A stretch of 64,000 bases of DNA from Glaciihabitans sp. dw_435 (GTDB taxonomy: Bacteria; Actinomycetota; Actinomycetes; Actinomycetales; Microbacteriaceae), in contig NZ_JAAVUZ010000012.1 of the NCBI RefSeq assembly GCF_018449675.1, forward strand, positions 1 to 64,000. Direction: 5' to 3'. The position numbers were made by a program, and so were the translations under genes. Each line of letters starts with the position of its first letter. The stretch's first letter is position 1. Shown here in pieces: positions 42,832 to 54,738 of this stretch. Below the pieces are notes generated by a model. That model was not told where the DNA came from. It saw only the letters and a list, made by a program, of their open reading frames with translations, and did no database searches.

Positions 42832-43721
42832 GATGAGGAGTGGAGCCTTTCGGTTCTGGTGTTGTGGCGGCCGACGGCGTGGGTGCGCATCTGGCCGTTC
42901 GTAGGGTCGGTGTGCACGTCGATGCGGATTCCGTAGACGTCGCTGAGGAGCCCGGCATCGAGCACCTCCGTGGGCGTGCCGTAGGAGACGATCCGCCCGG
43001 AGCTGAGCAGTGCAACGTGGTCGGCAATGGCCGCCGCCTGGTCGAGGTCGTGCAGCACCACCCCGATCGCGATGTCGCGTGTGTCGGCGAGATCGCGGAT
43101 GAGGTCGAGCAACTCCACCTGGTACCGAAGGTCGAGGTAGGTGGTCGGTTCGTCCAGCAGAAGGATGCCGGTCTCCTGCGCGAGGCAGCTCGCCAGCCAG
43201 ACCCGTTGCAGCTGGCCGCCCGAGAGCTGATCGACGCCGCGGTCGGCGTACTCGGTGAGTCCCGTGATCATGAGGGAATGGTCGATGGCGGATGACCCGT
43301 GCGGATCTGCCCGCCCCCACCGGCCGCGATACGGGAACCGGCCGAATTCGACGACGTCGCGCACACTCAGTCCGCCGGGCGTGGGCCGACCCTGCGTGAG
43401 CAGTGCCACGCGCCGCGCGAAGTGCTTGAGCGTCAGGTCGAAACCGTTGACGTCGGCCGGGGCATCCGCCTGTCCGTCCGCCTGGTCCGCGGCGATCGTC
43501 ATGGAGCCCGAGCGCGGTCGCTGCAGCCGGGCAAGGGTGCGCAGCAGCGTGGACTTGCCGCTGCCGTTCGGGCCGACGAGCGCGGTGACCTGCCCGGGGT
43601 GCAGTTCGAGAGCGGCTCCATGCACAACATCGACGTTGTCGTAGGCCACGGTGATGTTCGTCGCTCCGAGGGCAACTCGCCCCGGAGTGCGGGCGTTGTC
43701 GGGGGCGGCGGCGGCGACCAT
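42828..43721 (-). CDS. Siderophore ABC transporter, ATPase (FecE/FhuC type)
   Basis: A 297-residue ATPase. Walker A GPNGSGKSTLLRT is at about residues 49-61, the Q-loop region TQGRPTPGGLSVRDVVEFGR at about 109-128, the ABC signature QLSGGQLQRVWLA, Walker B ILLLDEPTTYLD and the switch His in VVLHDLDQA. This is a FecE/FhuC-type importer ATPase. The ATG at 43721 has no ribosome site and its T lies inside the iron box, so either the message is leaderless or a later start is used. First gene of the operon with binding protein and double permease. Confidence 0.9.
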   Translation of the reverse strand: MVAAAAPDNARTPGRVALGATNITVAYDNVDVVHGAALELHPGQVTALVGPNGSGKSTLLRTLARLQRPRSGSMTIAADQADGQADAPADVNGFDLTLKHFARRVALLTQGRPTPGGLSVRDVVEFGRFPYRGRWGRADPHGSSAIDHSLMITGLTEYADRGVDQLSGGQLQRVWLASCLAQETGILLLDEPTTYLDLRYQVELLDLIRDLADTRDIAIGVVLHDLDQAAAIADHVALLSSGRIVSYGTPTEVLDAGLLSDVYGIRIDVHTDPTNGQMRTHAVGRHNTRTERLHSSS

Positions 43722-43739
43722 GAGGTAAGCCTAACCTAA
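43721..43739 (-). promoter_or_regulatory. Iron box (IdeR/DtxR operator)
   Basis: On the minus strand TTAGGTTAGGCTTACCTCA matches 17 of 19 positions of the DtxR/IdeR consensus TTAGGTTAGSCTAACCTAA. It touches the ATPase start codon, so Fe(II)-bound repressor would block the siderophore operon directly. Confidence 0.85.
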
Positions 43740-43783
43740 CCGGAAAGGGGCCGGCCGTGCTTGTGTGGACCGCGCACCGTCGG

Positions 43784-44401
43784 CTAGACGCGCGGGCGAA
43801 GCCCCCGTCGCGAGGTGATGAGGTGCGAGACGCGGTCGACAACGACGCCGAGCGCCAGGGCGACGATGACCGCGACCACTGCCGCGAGCAGCGGACTGTT
43901 GTGGAACGTCGCCGCGGCGACGGTGCCGATGATGGTCGAATAGGCGGCCCAGCAGATGCCCGCGAGGATCGTCAGCGGAAGGAACCGGCGGAAGGGGAGT
44001 CCAGTCGCTCCCGCCATCACATTGACCGCGATGCGCCCCACGGGAATGTACCGTCCCACCAGGATGAGGCTGGCCGGTCGTGTCGCGAGCCCGTGGGCGG
44101 CCCAGGTGAACAGACGTTCGGCGGAGGGCCGGCGCATCCACTTAAATCGGGTGATTCCCACCCGGCGCCCGAGCAGGTAACACAGGCTGTCGCCGGTGAT
44201 CGCGCCCGCGGCGGCGACCGCCAGGACGCCCCAGAGCATCGGTTGCCCGGTGCTCGCGCCCACCGCAACGGCGGCGACGATCAGCGTCTCGCTCGGCACC
44301 GGCGGGAAGAACCCGTCGGCGATGCACACGATGAAGAGCACCGCGTAGATCCAGGGGGATGACGCGGTCGACATCAAAATGTCGTTCAGTACCTCAACCA
44401 T
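43784..44401 (-). CDS. DedA family membrane protein
   Basis: A 205-residue DedA/SNARE-associated family protein. The signature E-T-L stretch is visible as FFPPVPSETLIVAAVAVG at about residues 31-48, and the second half has GRYIPVGRIAVNVMAGATGL, with the conserved Arg and Gly that mark DedA half-transporters. Five to six hydrophobic segments are seen. DedA proteins are linked to membrane-potential maintenance and lipid carrier or scramblase activity. The start at 44401 has GGAGG upstream. It lies upstream of the siderophore operon but is separated from it by the iron-box promoter. Confidence 0.88.
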   Translation of the reverse strand: MVEVLNDILMSTASSPWIYAVLFIVCIADGFFPPVPSETLIVAAVAVGASTGQPMLWGVLAVAAAGAITGDSLCYLLGRRVGITRFKWMRRPSAERLFTWAAHGLATRPASLILVGRYIPVGRIAVNVMAGATGLPFRRFLPLTILAGICWAAYSTIIGTVAAATFHNSPLLAAVVAVIVALALGVVVDRVSHLITSRRGLRPRV

Positions 44402-44510
44402 CGCGTACCTCCACGACACCCACGGTACGGAGCATCCATGCAGCCATCATCGGTCGCGAGGGTGAACGCGCGTCGTCCTCAAGGTGGACATTCGGTCGCG
44501 AAACGCAAGA

Positions 44511-44541
44511 AGGGTCCGCAGCCATCCCGGCTGCGGACCCT
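44511..44541. terminator. Stem-loop downstream of the small stress-type gene
   Basis: AGGGTCCGCAGCC pairs perfectly with GGCTGCGGACCCT (13 bp) around ATCCC. On the minus strand it is followed by TTCTTGCG, so it probably ends the gene at 44560-44775. Confidence 0.8.
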
Positions 44542-44559
44542 CCCGCGAGGAGAAAGACG

Positions 44560-44775
44560 TTAGTTACGCAGGTCTTCCTTGTACTCGTTCTTTGCTTCGG
44601 TGGCGTCGCGGTTCGCCTCCGCGTGCTTCACATCTGCTTCGGCCTTCTTGACGTCTGCCTCTGCGTGAAGCTCGTCAGCCTTGTCGGAGATGCGTTCCTT
44701 GGTGTCGTCAACGAACTCACCGATCTTCTTACCGGTGGCCTCGGCGGCATCCTTCGCGTTGTCTAGAAATCCCAT
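44560..44775 (-). CDS. Small hydrophilic, helical stress-type protein
   Basis: A 71-residue protein made almost wholly of Ala, Lys, Asp and Glu (MGFLDNAKDAAEATGKKIGE at the N-terminus). It is predicted to be one or two amphipathic helices with an 11-residue-like internal repeat (ADVKKAEADVKHAEA). This composition resembles CsbD/LEA-like desiccation or general-stress proteins, but no named domain can be claimed. A terminator follows its stop. It is a single-gene unit, with GGGAGCGTC before the ATG. Confidence 0.7.
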   Translation of the reverse strand: MGFLDNAKDAAEATGKKIGEFVDDTKERISDKADELHAEADVKKAEADVKHAEANRDATEAKNEYKEDLRN

Positions 44776-44882
44776 GTGACGCTCCCTCCATTTGATTGCG
44801 TGGCTCCAGCGTAGAAGCGCTGCCTGTGTGTGTCCGGTGGGTTGCTTGTGAGCGGATTTTGTGGGTCTGAGAGCAACTCGCG

Positions 44883-48849
<3,967 letters not shown>

Positions 48850-48864
48850 CGCTTCACGCGCCGA

Positions 48865-49776
48865 TCAGCCCTTGAGGGAACCGGCCGCGAGCCCGGCCAT
48901 GATCTGCTTGTTGAGGAACAGATACAGAACGAGCATGCCGATGACGTTGATGCTGATCGCGGCGAAGAGTGGCCCGTACTGCGTGGAACCATATTCGTCA
49001 CTGAAGTTCAGCAGCCCGACCTGCACGGTGGCGAGCTCGGACTTGGTGGTGAAGGTCAGGGCGATGAGCAGATCGTTCCAGACGCTGAAGAACTCGACGA
49101 GCGCGATGGTGACGATGGCGTTGCGCATCATGGGAACGCCAATGAGGAAGAACGACTTGATCATGCCGGAACCGTCGATGGCGGCCGCTTCGAAGATCTC
49201 GCGGGGGATGGCCCGGAAGTAGGCGGTCATCAGGAAGACGGTCAGGGGCAGTCCCATGACGGTGTACGTGATGATCAGCGGCCAGAGCGTGTTCGTGAGC
49301 CCCGACTTGAAGTACACGGTGAACAACGGCACGAGAATCATCTGGCCGGGGATCATGATGCCGGCGACGAAGACGAGCAGGATCGTGTTGCGGCCGCGCC
49401 AGATGAGCACTTCGAGGGCGTAGGCGGCGGCGGTGCCGAGAGCGATCATGAAGAACAGCGATGGAACCGTAACCAGGATGCTGTTGACGAGGTTTTGCCC
49501 GATCGAGCCGGTCGTGAGCGCCGACACGTAATTGTCGAAGTTGAGACTCTGCGGCAGGGCCCACGTGGGGGCAGAGAAGAACTCGTTCTGGGTCTTGAAC
49601 GAGCCCATCACCAGCCAGAAGAGTGGGTAGATCTCGACGATCACCAGGAGGGTGATGAGCGTGCGGGAAATGATTTTCTTCACGCGCCGGCTGGTGCTCG
49701 CCCGGGGCGCCGAGGGAGTGGTACGGGTCGGACTGGCCGACGTGCGGGGGAGCGCGGGTGCGGTGTTGATTGCCAT
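48865..49776 (-). CDS. Carbohydrate ABC transporter permease (MalG type)
   Basis: A 303-residue permease of the BPD_transp_1 family. Six hydrophobic segments are seen after a polar, Ser/Thr-rich N-terminus. The EAA loop is visible as EIFEAAAIDGSGMIKSFFLI at about residues 200-219, the contact site for the ATPase. The start at 49776 is 3 nt from the stop of the MalF-type gene, and GAAGG lies upstream. No ATPase is encoded in the locus; actinobacterial importers of this class commonly share one MsiK-like ATPase. Confidence 0.9.
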   Translation of the reverse strand: MAINTAPALPRTSASPTRTTPSAPRASTSRRVKKIISRTLITLLVIVEIYPLFWLVMGSFKTQNEFFSAPTWALPQSLNFDNYVSALTTGSIGQNLVNSILVTVPSLFFMIALGTAAAYALEVLIWRGRNTILLVFVAGIMIPGQMILVPLFTVYFKSGLTNTLWPLIITYTVMGLPLTVFLMTAYFRAIPREIFEAAAIDGSGMIKSFFLIGVPMMRNAIVTIALVEFFSVWNDLLIALTFTTKSELATVQVGLLNFSDEYGSTQYGPLFAAISINVIGMLVLYLFLNKQIMAGLAAGSLKG

Positions 49777-49779
49777 GTC

Positions 49780-50664
49780 TTAGGCCTTCGTGTTGTCGCG
49801 GCGTGCTGAGCGGAAGATGAAGAGGGTGACGATGAAGCACATGATCGTCAGAACAAACGCGATGGTGCTGCCGTATCCGTAGTCGGAGTAGCTGAACACC
49901 GTGCGGAACATGTAGAGCGTGAGGGGCGTGGTCTCGCCGCCCGGCCCGCCGTTGTTAAGAGCGAGCACGGTGTCGAACACCTTGAGGGAGTTGTTGGCGC
50001 TGAAGATCAGCGACGACAGCAACACGGGCAGGGAGAGGGGAAGGACGATGCTGCGCACGAGCTTCCAGCCGGTGGCGCCGTCCAGACGGGCGGACTCGAG
50101 CATCTCCTCGGGAATGTCGAGCAGGCCGGCGTAGAGAAGCACGGCGAAGAATCCCATCGAGCGCCACAGCTCCATGATGATGGCGACCGTAAAGGTGCCG
50201 CCTCCGGTCGAGAACCAGTCGACGGAGGGGATGCCAAATAGGTTGAGTGCCGCGTTGACGGGGCCCTCCTGGTCGCCGACGGCGAAGAGGCTGCTGAAGA
50301 GCAGTCCGACCGCGACCGTGGGGAGAACGGTCGGGAAGAACACGACAGTGCGCACGAAGCTTGACGCGTTCTTGAGGACGAAGACGTACATCAGAGCGAG
50401 GGCGTAGCCGAGTCCGACCTGGGCGATCGTGATGATGACGGCGTACTTGAGGGTGAAACCGAGGGCGGCGATGGCCTGCGGGTCACCGAAGAAGCGGGTG
50501 AAGTTGTCGATGCCGATGAACTCGAACCCGCTCAACGGGTTGCCCGTAAAGAATGTGAGCCCCAGCGACCACATGACGGGAACGAGCTTGATGAGGGTGT
50601 AAACCAGCAGCGCCGGACCCAGAAGGATCAGGATTGCTTTCTTATCGCCGAGAACGCTGTTCAC
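49780..50664 (-). CDS. Carbohydrate ABC transporter permease (MalF type)
   Basis: A 294-residue permease with six membrane segments and an EAA loop (EEMLESARLDGATGWKLVRS, about residues 180-199). It starts with GTG at 50664 preceded by AAAGGAAA. It pairs with the MalG-type product of the next gene. It follows the binding-protein gene after a 126-nt spacer that holds a strong stem-loop, so it is probably expressed at a lower level than the binding protein. Confidence 0.9.
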   Translation of the reverse strand: MNSVLGDKKAILILLGPALLVYTLIKLVPVMWSLGLTFFTGNPLSGFEFIGIDNFTRFFGDPQAIAALGFTLKYAVIITIAQVGLGYALALMYVFVLKNASSFVRTVVFFPTVLPTVAVGLLFSSLFAVGDQEGPVNAALNLFGIPSVDWFSTGGGTFTVAIIMELWRSMGFFAVLLYAGLLDIPEEMLESARLDGATGWKLVRSIVLPLSLPVLLSSLIFSANNSLKVFDTVLALNNGGPGGETTPLTLYMFRTVFSYSDYGYGSTIAFVLTIMCFIVTLFIFRSARRDNTKA

Positions 50665-50729
50665 GGTATTTCCTTTCGGTACGGGGCTGCCGGTAGAGGC
50701 ACGGGCTCAGGCGTCTGCCGGCAGAAAGA

Positions 50730-50760
50730 TGGCGGGTCGGGGTTTGCGACCGACCCGCCA
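50730..50760. terminator. Intercistronic stem-loop after the binding-protein gene
   Basis: TGGCGGGTCGG pairs perfectly with CCGACCCGCCA (11 bp) around a 9-nt loop. It lies between the binding-protein stop (50791) and the permease start (50664), a common place for partial termination or transcript stabilisation. Confidence 0.65.
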
Positions 50761-50790
50761 CCTGGTGTGTGCTGCTCGCAGGCCTCGGTG

Positions 50791-52119
50791 TTACTTGGCC
50801 TGATCGAGGTCGGACTGCAGGAGCTTCATGTAGTCGGCGGGTGATGTTGCACCCGTCACCAGAAGCGACACGTTGGTCTGCGCATCCGAAGTGGTTTTGG
50901 CGTCCATGAGGGCCTCGAACCAGAGAACCGTCTCGGTGGCCTTGCTGACCACGCCCTGAAGCTCCTCCGTCAGCGGCGGGATGCCGGTGACCGGGGTGTT
51001 CAGCTTGAAGCCGGAGATGACCGACTGGTTCTTCATGACGCTCGAGCCGTAGTTCTCGGCGATGCACTTGAGCCAGTCGCCGACCTTCGGGCCATACGCC
51101 TTGGTCGATGTCGCCGTGGCGGCACCGGCGTTGGCCGGCCACTGGTCTGCGTTACCCGCTCCGCCGTCAACGGCGGGGAAGGGCATGAAGCCCACGTTGT
51201 CGGCGCCGATGGTGGTCTGCGCGGGGTCGTTGATGTTGGCGAGCATCCACGAACCGTTGTAGATCATCGCGGCCTTGCCGGTGAGGAACTGCGCGTAGGC
51301 GGTGTCGGTATCGCGCGACGTGATGCCGGCGCCGAACGCGTCTGCCTTGCCGAGGTCAGCGATGGCCTGGGCGGCCGCAACGTACTCGGGGTCGGTCAGC
51401 TTGGCCTCACCCTTCTGTACCTTCTCCATCGCGTCGGGGCCGACGCTGCGGAAGATGTAGTTGCCGAGCAGGCGGGTGATGGGCCAGCCGTCCTTGCCCG
51501 CCTCGGTGATGGGGGTGACGCCGGCCGCCTTGAGCTTGGTCGTCGCCGCGGTCAGCTCCGCCCAGGTGGTCGGTGCCGTGATGTCGTTGTCAGCGAAGAT
51601 CTTCTTGTTGTAGAAGATGCCCTCGACGTTGTACTGGAAGGGAAGCGACGCCATGTTTCCGCCGTACGCGGCCTTCACCGTCGACTGCGCTGCGGGAAGG
51701 ATGTCGTCCCACACGCCGAGGTCGGTGAGGATCTTCTCGTAATCCACGGCGAGGTTGTTCTTGCCGATGTCGCCGTCCGGCTTCACCTGGGCGGTGCCCG
51801 CGACATACATCACGGGAAGTGCGTCCTGACTGGCGAGGAGGGTGATCTTCTGAACGACGTCGGCCTGGGCGACGGTCTCGCTCTTGAGCGGGAGCGCCTT
51901 GTTCTCGGCCGCGCACTGGTCGGTGGAGAGGGTGGCGAGTTCATCGCGAATGATCGAGTTTTCCGCGGGTGTCAGGAGCGAGAACTCCGTGACCGAGTCC
52001 GTTGATCCGGTCGAACCGGAGTTGGATGAGCAGGCGGACAGCAGCAGCATTGCCGCACCCGCTCCTGCGATGACTTGCACAAAGACGCGTTTCCGCCGTC
52101 CGGTGAATGCAGTGGACAC
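50791..52119 (-). CDS. Carbohydrate ABC transporter, substrate-binding lipoprotein
   Basis: A 442-residue family 1 solute-binding protein. The basic start GRRKRVFVQV, hydrophobic core and lipobox LLSAC (Cys about 30) form a lipoprotein signal. The mature part has SBP_bac_1 features: ASLPFQYNVEGIFYNKKIFA, PTTWAELTAAT and AQFLTGKAAMIYNGSWMLAN. The GTG at 52119 has AAGGAGGAAA directly upstream, a strong site. The operon continues through two permeases, an AKR and beta-galactosidase. The ligand is probably a galactose-containing sugar, inferred from the operon only. An operator TGAAGCGTTTCA is 41 nt upstream. Confidence 0.92.
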   Translation of the reverse strand: MSTAFTGRRKRVFVQVIAGAGAAMLLLSACSSNSGSTGSTDSVTEFSLLTPAENSIIRDELATLSTDQCAAENKALPLKSETVAQADVVQKITLLASQDALPVMYVAGTAQVKPDGDIGKNNLAVDYEKILTDLGVWDDILPAAQSTVKAAYGGNMASLPFQYNVEGIFYNKKIFADNDITAPTTWAELTAATTKLKAAGVTPITEAGKDGWPITRLLGNYIFRSVGPDAMEKVQKGEAKLTDPEYVAAAQAIADLGKADAFGAGITSRDTDTAYAQFLTGKAAMIYNGSWMLANINDPAQTTIGADNVGFMPFPAVDGGAGNADQWPANAGAATATSTKAYGPKVGDWLKCIAENYGSSVMKNQSVISGFKLNTPVTGIPPLTEELQGVVSKATETVLWFEALMDAKTTSDAQTNVSLLVTGATSPADYMKLLQSDLDQAK

Positions 52120-52159
52120 ATTTCCTCCTTGAAGATGTGGCTGTGTGTGAAGCGGGTGT

Positions 52160-52171
52160 TGAAGCGTTTCA
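52160..52171. promoter_or_regulatory. LacI-type operator before the galactoside importer operon
   Basis: TGAAGCGTTTCA lies 41 nt upstream of the binding-protein start. It fits TGANNCGTTTCA. Confidence 0.65.
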
Positions 52172-52270
52172 ATTGCCGAGGCTAACCCCGAGTCCTGTGG
52201 CTGTCAAGCACGTTCCTTCGCTGCGGAGAAAATAGCGCGTGACCGGTGATCGCGCCGTCGCGAGTCAGGT

Positions 52271-52282
52271 TGACACGTTTCA
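52271..52282. promoter_or_regulatory. LacI-type operator before the SDR/CMD genes
   Basis: TGACACGTTTCA, identical to the two sites before the Tm-1-like operon, lies 111 nt upstream of the SDR start in a divergent promoter region. Confidence 0.65.
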
Positions 52283-52392
52283 AATCAAAGTCCAGAATTG
52301 CGGAACGGTCAGCCATTGTCGGATGAAAGTTCCTTCTGTCGAAGAAGACGAACTGCGGTGGTTCTCAGACCCCCAGAGCTAAGGAATACGTC

Positions 52393-53142
52393 ATGAGGTT
52401 GCAGGGCAAACGCGCCATCGTCACAGGAGCAGCGGGAGCGCTCGGTCGTGTCATCGCCGAGGCGTTGGCGGCGGAGGGGGCGGATGTCGCGGGGCTCGAC
52501 CTCAACGCGGCAGGACTCGAGGACACCGCTGCCCTCGTTCGGTCCCACGGGGTTCGTGCGTACTCGGCCGCCACCGATCTCACGGACTTCGACGCGGTGC
52601 AGGACGCCGTCGCCGGTGTCATCGCCGAGTGGGGCGGCGTGGACATCCTCCTCAACGGGGCGGGCGGGGGAGCGGTGAGCTTCTTCCACGAGATGACCTA
52701 CGAGACCTGGACGACCCAGATCGACCGTAACCTCACCTCGGTCTTCAACGTCACGCGGGCGGTGCTGCCCTCCATGCTCGACCAGAACTTCGGCCGCATC
52801 ATCAACATCGCCTCGATCGCCGCCGTCAGCGGTGGCCGGCTCGTCCGTGGTGCGACCGCGTACGCGGCCGCGAAGGCCGGCGTCATCGGGCTCACGAAGG
52901 CGCTCGCCATCGAGGTTGCGGAGAGCGGCATCACGGTCAATGTGCTGGCACCCGGAGCGCAGGCGACGCCGGGCCGCGACAACGACACCCCGGAGCGTCG
53001 CGAGGCCCTGCTCGACCAGATCCCCACGCGTCTGCTCGGCCAGCCGGAACACCTCGCCCAGACAGTCGTCTTCCTGGCCGCCCCCGAATCCGTCAACATC
53101 ACCGGACTGATCTTGCCGCTCGACGGCGGACACTCGATCTAG
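52393..53142 (+). CDS. Short-chain dehydrogenase, probable sugar dehydrogenase
   Basis: A 249-residue classical SDR. The nucleotide motif is TGAAGALGRVIAE at about residues 12-24; LDLNAAG after strand 2, with its Asp, indicates NAD. NGAGGGAVS replaces the usual NNAG. ASIAAVSGG and YAAAKAG hold the catalytic Ser, Tyr and Lys at about 139-160. AAGGA precedes the ATG. It is followed 15 nt later by a carboxymuconolactone-decarboxylase-like gene, and a convergent SMP-30 lactonase gene lies next. The setting suggests oxidation of a free sugar, but the substrate is unknown. Confidence 0.83.
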   Translation: MRLQGKRAIVTGAAGALGRVIAEALAAEGADVAGLDLNAAGLEDTAALVRSHGVRAYSAATDLTDFDAVQDAVAGVIAEWGGVDILLNGAGGGAVSFFHEMTYETWTTQIDRNLTSVFNVTRAVLPSMLDQNFGRIINIASIAAVSGGRLVRGATAYAAAKAGVIGLTKALAIEVAESGITVNVLAPGAQATPGRDNDTPERREALLDQIPTRLLGQPEHLAQTVVFLAAPESVNITGLILPLDGGHSI

Positions 53143-53157
53143 AAACGAAGGCACACC

Positions 53158-53568
53158 ATGAGCGCACGTCTCGACAAGGGCAAGGCGAAGTTCAACGAGG
53201 TCTACGGCGAGGGAAAGGCCGACGGCCTGGTCGAAATGCAGACCGGACTCGCCCAGGATCTCGCCCGCTACGGCATCGAGTTCAACTTCGGCGACATCTA
53301 TGCGCGGCCGGGACTGACCCTCGCCCAGCGCGAGTTGCTGACCATCGCGTCGCTGGTGACGCTGGGCGGCCTCGAGCCGCAGCTGCAGGGTCACACCCGC
53401 GGAGCCATCAACGTCGGATGCACCCCCACCGAAATCATCGAGACCGTCATCCACACGGTGCAGTACTCGGGATTTCCCCGGGCACTCAACGCCATTCGGG
53501 TGGTGACGGACGCGCTCATCGCCTACGGCGTGGAGGTGCCGCCGGCCCTCGGGCCCGACGCGGACTAG
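53158..53568 (+). CDS. Carboxymuconolactone decarboxylase (CMD) family protein
   Basis: A 136-residue protein of the CMD/AhpD-like helical fold. RPGLTLAQRELLTIASLVTL and GHTRGAINVGCTPTEIIETV are family signatures, but the CxxC pair of AhpD peroxidases is absent, with a single Cys in INVGCT. It follows the SDR gene by 15 nt with GAAGG before the ATG. The last 4 bases overlap the convergent SMP-30 gene. In sugar loci such proteins are found beside lactonases, and their reaction is usually not known. Confidence 0.82.
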   Translation: MSARLDKGKAKFNEVYGEGKADGLVEMQTGLAQDLARYGIEFNFGDIYARPGLTLAQRELLTIASLVTLGGLEPQLQGHTRGAINVGCTPTEIIETVIHTVQYSGFPRALNAIRVVTDALIAYGVEVPPALGPDAD

Positions 53569-54464
53569 TTCACGCGTCCGTCCGGCCGCCCGGCCTGCAT
53601 CGTCGCCGTGCGGATCCGGTACAGGCTGGTCGACGCCGTGATGTAGAGGTCGTGTCCGTCGGCCCCGCCGAACGCGACGTTGGCCACCTTCTCCGGAACC
53701 GGCACCTTCTCCAGCAGCTCGCCCTCCGGTGAGTACACCTGCACGGAGTCCCCGCTCGACGTCCAGATGCGTCCCTCGATGTCGATGCGGAATCCATCGG
53801 ATGCCTCGGGCGCGACCTCCGCGAATACCCGGCCGTTGCTCGTGGTTCCCGCCGCGACATCCACCTCATACACGCGCAGGTGCCGCGGCCCGTGCGCCGC
53901 GTCCCCGTAGAAGCCGGTGTCTGACACGTACAGCAGCGACTCGTCCGGGGAGAACGCGAGCCCGTTCGGATGCACCATGTCGGTAATCACCGGCACCAGC
54001 TCGCCGGTGACCTCGTCGAACCGGAACACGAAGCAGCCGTCATACTCCTGCGGCCCCGGGTAGCCCTCGCGCCCGCTCGGATGCAGGCCATAGGGCGGGT
54101 CCGTGAACCAGATCGAGCCGTCGGAGGCGACCACCACATCGTTCGGGGAGTTCAGCCGCGCCGTCCCGAACCTGTCGACCAGCGTCGTGACCTCGCCGTC
54201 GACCTCGCGCTCGACGCTGCGGCGCCCGTGCGTGCACTGCACCACACGCCCGGCGAGGTCGATGGTGCGTCCGTTGGCGAACTCGACGTCCTCGCGATGC
54301 ACCCGGGTGAGCCCCGTCGCCGCGTCGAACTCGAGGATCCGGTTGTTCGGGATGTCACTCCACCGCAGCGCCCCCGCCCCGGCGATCCAGGCCGGTCCCT
54401 CGCCCCACGCGGTTCCGGTGAAGAGCTTCTCGAGGGTCGCGCCGGGTGCCAGAAGGGAGTTCAC
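53565..54464 (-). CDS. SMP-30/gluconolactonase family protein
   Basis: A protein of about 299 residues with the six-bladed beta-propeller of SMP-30/gluconolactonase. GPAWIAGAGALRWSDIPNNR near the start has the metal-ligand Glu before it (WGEGPAW). RLNSPNDVVVASDGSIWFTD carries the Asn/Asp ligands, and PNGLAFSPDESLLYVSDTGF the last Asp. These enzymes hydrolyse sugar lactones. I favour the GTG at 54464 over the ATG at 54539, because the longer form would read across an operator-like site and neither has a good ribosome site. It likely acts downstream of a sugar dehydrogenase such as the SDR at 52393 or the AKR at 47944. Confidence 0.86.
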   Translation of the reverse strand: MNSLLAPGATLEKLFTGTAWGEGPAWIAGAGALRWSDIPNNRILEFDAATGLTRVHREDVEFANGRTIDLAGRVVQCTHGRRSVEREVDGEVTTLVDRFGTARLNSPNDVVVASDGSIWFTDPPYGLHPSGREGYPGPQEYDGCFVFRFDEVTGELVPVITDMVHPNGLAFSPDESLLYVSDTGFYGDAAHGPRHLRVYEVDVAAGTTSNGRVFAEVAPEASDGFRIDIEGRIWTSSGDSVQVYSPEGELLEKVPVPEKVANVAFGGADGHDLYITASTSLYRIRTATMQAGRPDGRVN

Positions 54465-54494
54465 CGGCCAAGCATGCCAGACGGCGTGCACAAA

Positions 54495-54506
54495 TGAAAC
54501 GATAAA
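54495..54506. promoter_or_regulatory. Weak LacI-type half site before SMP-30 gene
   Basis: TGAAACGATAAA keeps the left half and CG centre of the local operator pattern but not the right half. Confidence 0.3.
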
Positions 54507-54596
54507 ATGACCGGGGAAGCGGATGACCCGAGTCGACATGATTCGGATCGGCTCGGGTCATCCGCCCCGTCCCCGCTCGTTGCACGGCCCGCAGTT

Positions 54597-54608
54597 TGAT
54601 ACGTTTCA
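54597..54608. promoter_or_regulatory. LacI-type operator between SMP-30 and LacI genes
   Basis: TGATACGTTTCA fits TGANNCGTTTCA. It lies in the divergent region, 133 nt from the SMP-30 start and 131 nt from the LacI start. Confidence 0.6.
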
Positions 54609-54688
54609 GTACCGGCAACAACGGACACCGCGGAAACGGGCACGGGGTTGCCTCCCGGGGCGCAACAGGTAGTGTCGGCTCCCACACG

Positions 54689-54706
54689 GTGTACCCACGG
54701 GTACAC
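54689..54706. promoter_or_regulatory. 18-bp perfect palindrome before the LacI gene
   Basis: GTGTACCC AC GGGTACAC lies 33 nt upstream of the LacI start. Its sequence is unlike the TGANNCG sites, so it is probably the target of a different regulator or of this LacI protein itself. Confidence 0.6.
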
Positions 54707-54738
54707 GGTGACGTAATCATAAAAAAGGCGGGTACGCG

